Source: Acidobacteriota bacterium (GTDB taxonomy: Bacteria; Acidobacteriota; Holophagae; Thermotomaculales; Thermotomaculaceae). From it: DNA of 15,560 bases. Location: contig JALWHA010000223.1 in assembly GCA_027038695.1 (NCBI GenBank), positions 1 through 15,560 on the forward strand, written 5' to 3'. The translations under genes and the position numbers were made by a program. Each line of letters starts with the position of its first letter. The first letter of the stretch is position 1. Shown piece by piece: positions 14,774-15,560 of the stretch. The notes under the pieces were generated by a model. That model searched no databases, was not told the DNA's origin, and saw nothing but the letters and a program-made list of their open reading frames with translations.

Positions 14774-15109
14774 TTAATACTCTCCCTTTGAATGAATTGT
14801 ACAGTAAAATTTTCCGTTTTCAAAAACATACTCTCCGCCTGACGGGCATCTGGGAATTCTAACGCCGTACTCTTTCAATTGGTCAATAGTAATATCCGTA
14901 GGGTCGTCAACCCCGTGAGTGGCCATATAGGTTTTAACAAAATCATTCAGCATCTTCAAATTCTGCCTGCAGGCCAGTTCCCTTGTTTTGTCTATCTGTG
15001 TTTGCGCTTTGCCAGGCGTCATATTCTTTGTACCTAAAAAGTTTCCCGCTCCGGTATAAACCATATAACCTATTACCCCCACAACTATCAATAAAATAAG
15101 TAAACGCAT
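14774..15109 (-). CDS. Small membrane-anchored pilin-like protein
   Basis: A 111-residue protein with an N-terminal membrane helix (about 2-20) and a soluble domain with three cysteines (C47, C88, C103). The end, RIPRCPSGGEYVFENGKFYCTIHSKG, resembles the C-terminal loop of small pseudopilins and ComGC-type pilins, where CP-x-GG-x-Y precedes a second cysteine. No prepilin peptidase motif (G-F-x-x-x-E) is present, so it is not a standard type IV pilin. The ATG at 15109 has GGAGG 5 nt ahead, better than an upstream in-frame codon at 15133. It is divergent from the peroxiredoxin gene. I do not know its function. Confidence 0.65.
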   Translation of the reverse strand: MRLLILLIVVGVIGYMVYTGAGNFLGTKNMTPGKAQTQIDKTRELACRQNLKMLNDFVKTYMATHGVDDPTDITIDQLKEYGVRIPRCPSGGEYVFENGKFYCTIHSKGEY

Positions 15110-15139
15110 AAGAACCTCCGTGAAAATTAACAAAAAATC

Positions 15140-15169
15140 TTTACTTTAAACTCAAAAAAAGGGTATCAT
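15140..15169 (+). promoter_or_regulatory. Likely promoter of the peroxiredoxin gene
   Basis: TTTACT (15140-15145), an 18-nt spacer and TATCAT (15164-15169) fit a housekeeping-type promoter with a predicted start near 15176 and a leader of about 40 nt before GGAGG and the ATG at 15218. The surroundings are very A/T rich, so other matches are possible. Confidence 0.45.
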
Positions 15170-15217
15170 ATTTATATAGATTTCTTTAAAAAAATCAAAA
15201 AAGATTTTGGAGGTGCT

Positions 15218-15560
15218 ATGAGCGAAGAAGTTGACGTAGGTTGCGCAAGGCCTACTGGAGGGCCTGTAGGAAGCCAAAACGAAACAAACGAAAATCAAAC
15301 TCAAGAAAACCTGAAAGAGGAGGAAAATATGGTAATGGTCGGTAAACCCGCTCCCGATTTTGTAGCCCCCGCATATCACAGGGGAAAATTTATTAATGTT
15401 AAACTCTCTGACTATTTAGGGAAATGGGTGCTTCTATGCTTTTACCCCGGTGACTTTACCTTTGTCTGAGCAACCGAAGTTTCGGCAGTTGCCGAAAAAT
15501 ACCCCGAACTTCAAAAGCTTGGAGTTGAAGTGCTTTCAATGAGTATTGACAGTATATTTG
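15218..15560 (+). CDS. Selenocysteine-containing peroxiredoxin (partial, runs off the window)
   Basis: A thiol-peroxidase of the AhpC/Prx1 type, expected to reduce peroxides in the cytosol. The frame reads through a TGA at 15467-15469 and continues open to the window end (114 codons seen). The TGA falls on the peroxidatic position of the PxxxTxxC motif (PGDFTFV-U-ATE), codon 84, or 47 if counted from M38, which matches the usual Prx numbering. The sequence after it (ATEVSAVAEKYPEL, then VEVLSMSIDS) is ordinary peroxiredoxin. Residues 1-37 are a hydrophilic extension containing GCARPTGGPVG. GGAGG precedes the first ATG; GAGGAGG also precedes M38 (15329), so two starts are possible. Nearby genes use TGA as a real stop, so the code is standard and a SECIS signal is needed. 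Confidence 0.9.
15467..15497 (+). promoter_or_regulatory. Putative bacterial SECIS element
   Basis: Directly after the TGA, TTTCGGCAGTTGCCGAAA contains a perfect 7-bp stem (15480-15486 with 15491-15497) and a 4-nt loop AGTT. The apical G at 15488 lies 18 nt after the TGA. A short stem with a G in the first two loop bases, some 16-37 nt downstream of UGA, is the known bacterial SECIS pattern recognised by SelB. The stem is coding, within the peroxiredoxin. Confidence 0.8.

Noticed and set aside
15152..15379. Minus-strand frame across the peroxiredoxin start
   Set aside because: It lies opposite the peroxiredoxin coding region and its promoter, has no ribosome binding site and no recognisable protein features.
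15467..15469. TGA as a true stop or a sequencing error in a broken peroxiredoxin gene
   Set aside because: It falls exactly on the catalytic residue, the frame stays open with conserved peroxiredoxin sequence, and a SECIS-like stem follows at the right distance. Random damage would not give all three.
1..15560. CRISPR arrays, insertion sequences, tRNA or rRNA genes
   Set aside because: No spaced direct repeats, transposase frames, terminal repeats or cloverleaf/rRNA signatures were seen by eye; coding density leaves no gap over 300 bases.

Overview
This 15.6 kb window is a gene-dense, moderately AT-rich piece of a bacterial chromosome. Almost every gene lies on the minus strand; one gene at the right edge lies on the plus strand. 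The envelope genes (periplasmic soluble lytic transglycosylase, class A PBP, exported M3 peptidase) suggest a diderm bacterium. Radical-SAM ThiH instead of ThiO, a B12-dependent mutase subunit and an apparent selenoprotein suggest an anaerobic or microaerophilic lifestyle. The sequence alone does not fix the phylum; a deep-branching Acidobacteriota- or Desulfobacterota-like lineage is a guess.

Reading the minus strand 5' to 3', right to left, the main unit starts at a good promoter (14672-14699) and ends at an intrinsic terminator (2660-2690). It holds twelve tightly packed genes: lytic transglycosylase, TenI/ThiE-like protein, thiF, thiS, thiG, thiH, a B12-binding mutase subunit, a WalJ/YycJ-type metallo-beta-lactamase-fold hydrolase, a large exported repeat protein, an MTH1187/UPF0045 thiamine-binding protein, PBP1A and an exported oligoendopeptidase F. 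Most junctions overlap by 4-8 nt or have gaps of 1-11 nt. The unit therefore combines thiamine-thiazole synthesis (ThiF charges ThiS, ThiG/ThiH build the thiazole, TenI-like may finish it) with peptidoglycan synthesis and turnover. No TPP riboswitch is visible.

Left of the terminator, a second minus-strand unit holds purA, a zinc-ribbon/Yip1-type membrane protein and a DUF2752 membrane protein. Two strong inverted repeats lie in it, one just after purA and one inside the start of the DUF2752 gene.

At the right end a small pilin-like membrane protein (minus strand) is divergent from the most notable gene: a peroxiredoxin (plus strand) cut by the window edge. Its reading frame has TGA exactly where the peroxidatic cysteine belongs, and homologous sequence continues after it. 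A stem-loop with the size, spacing and apical G of a bacterial SECIS element follows at once. This is best read as a selenocysteine peroxiredoxin, with an unusual N-terminal extension and a second well-placed ribosome binding site inside it.
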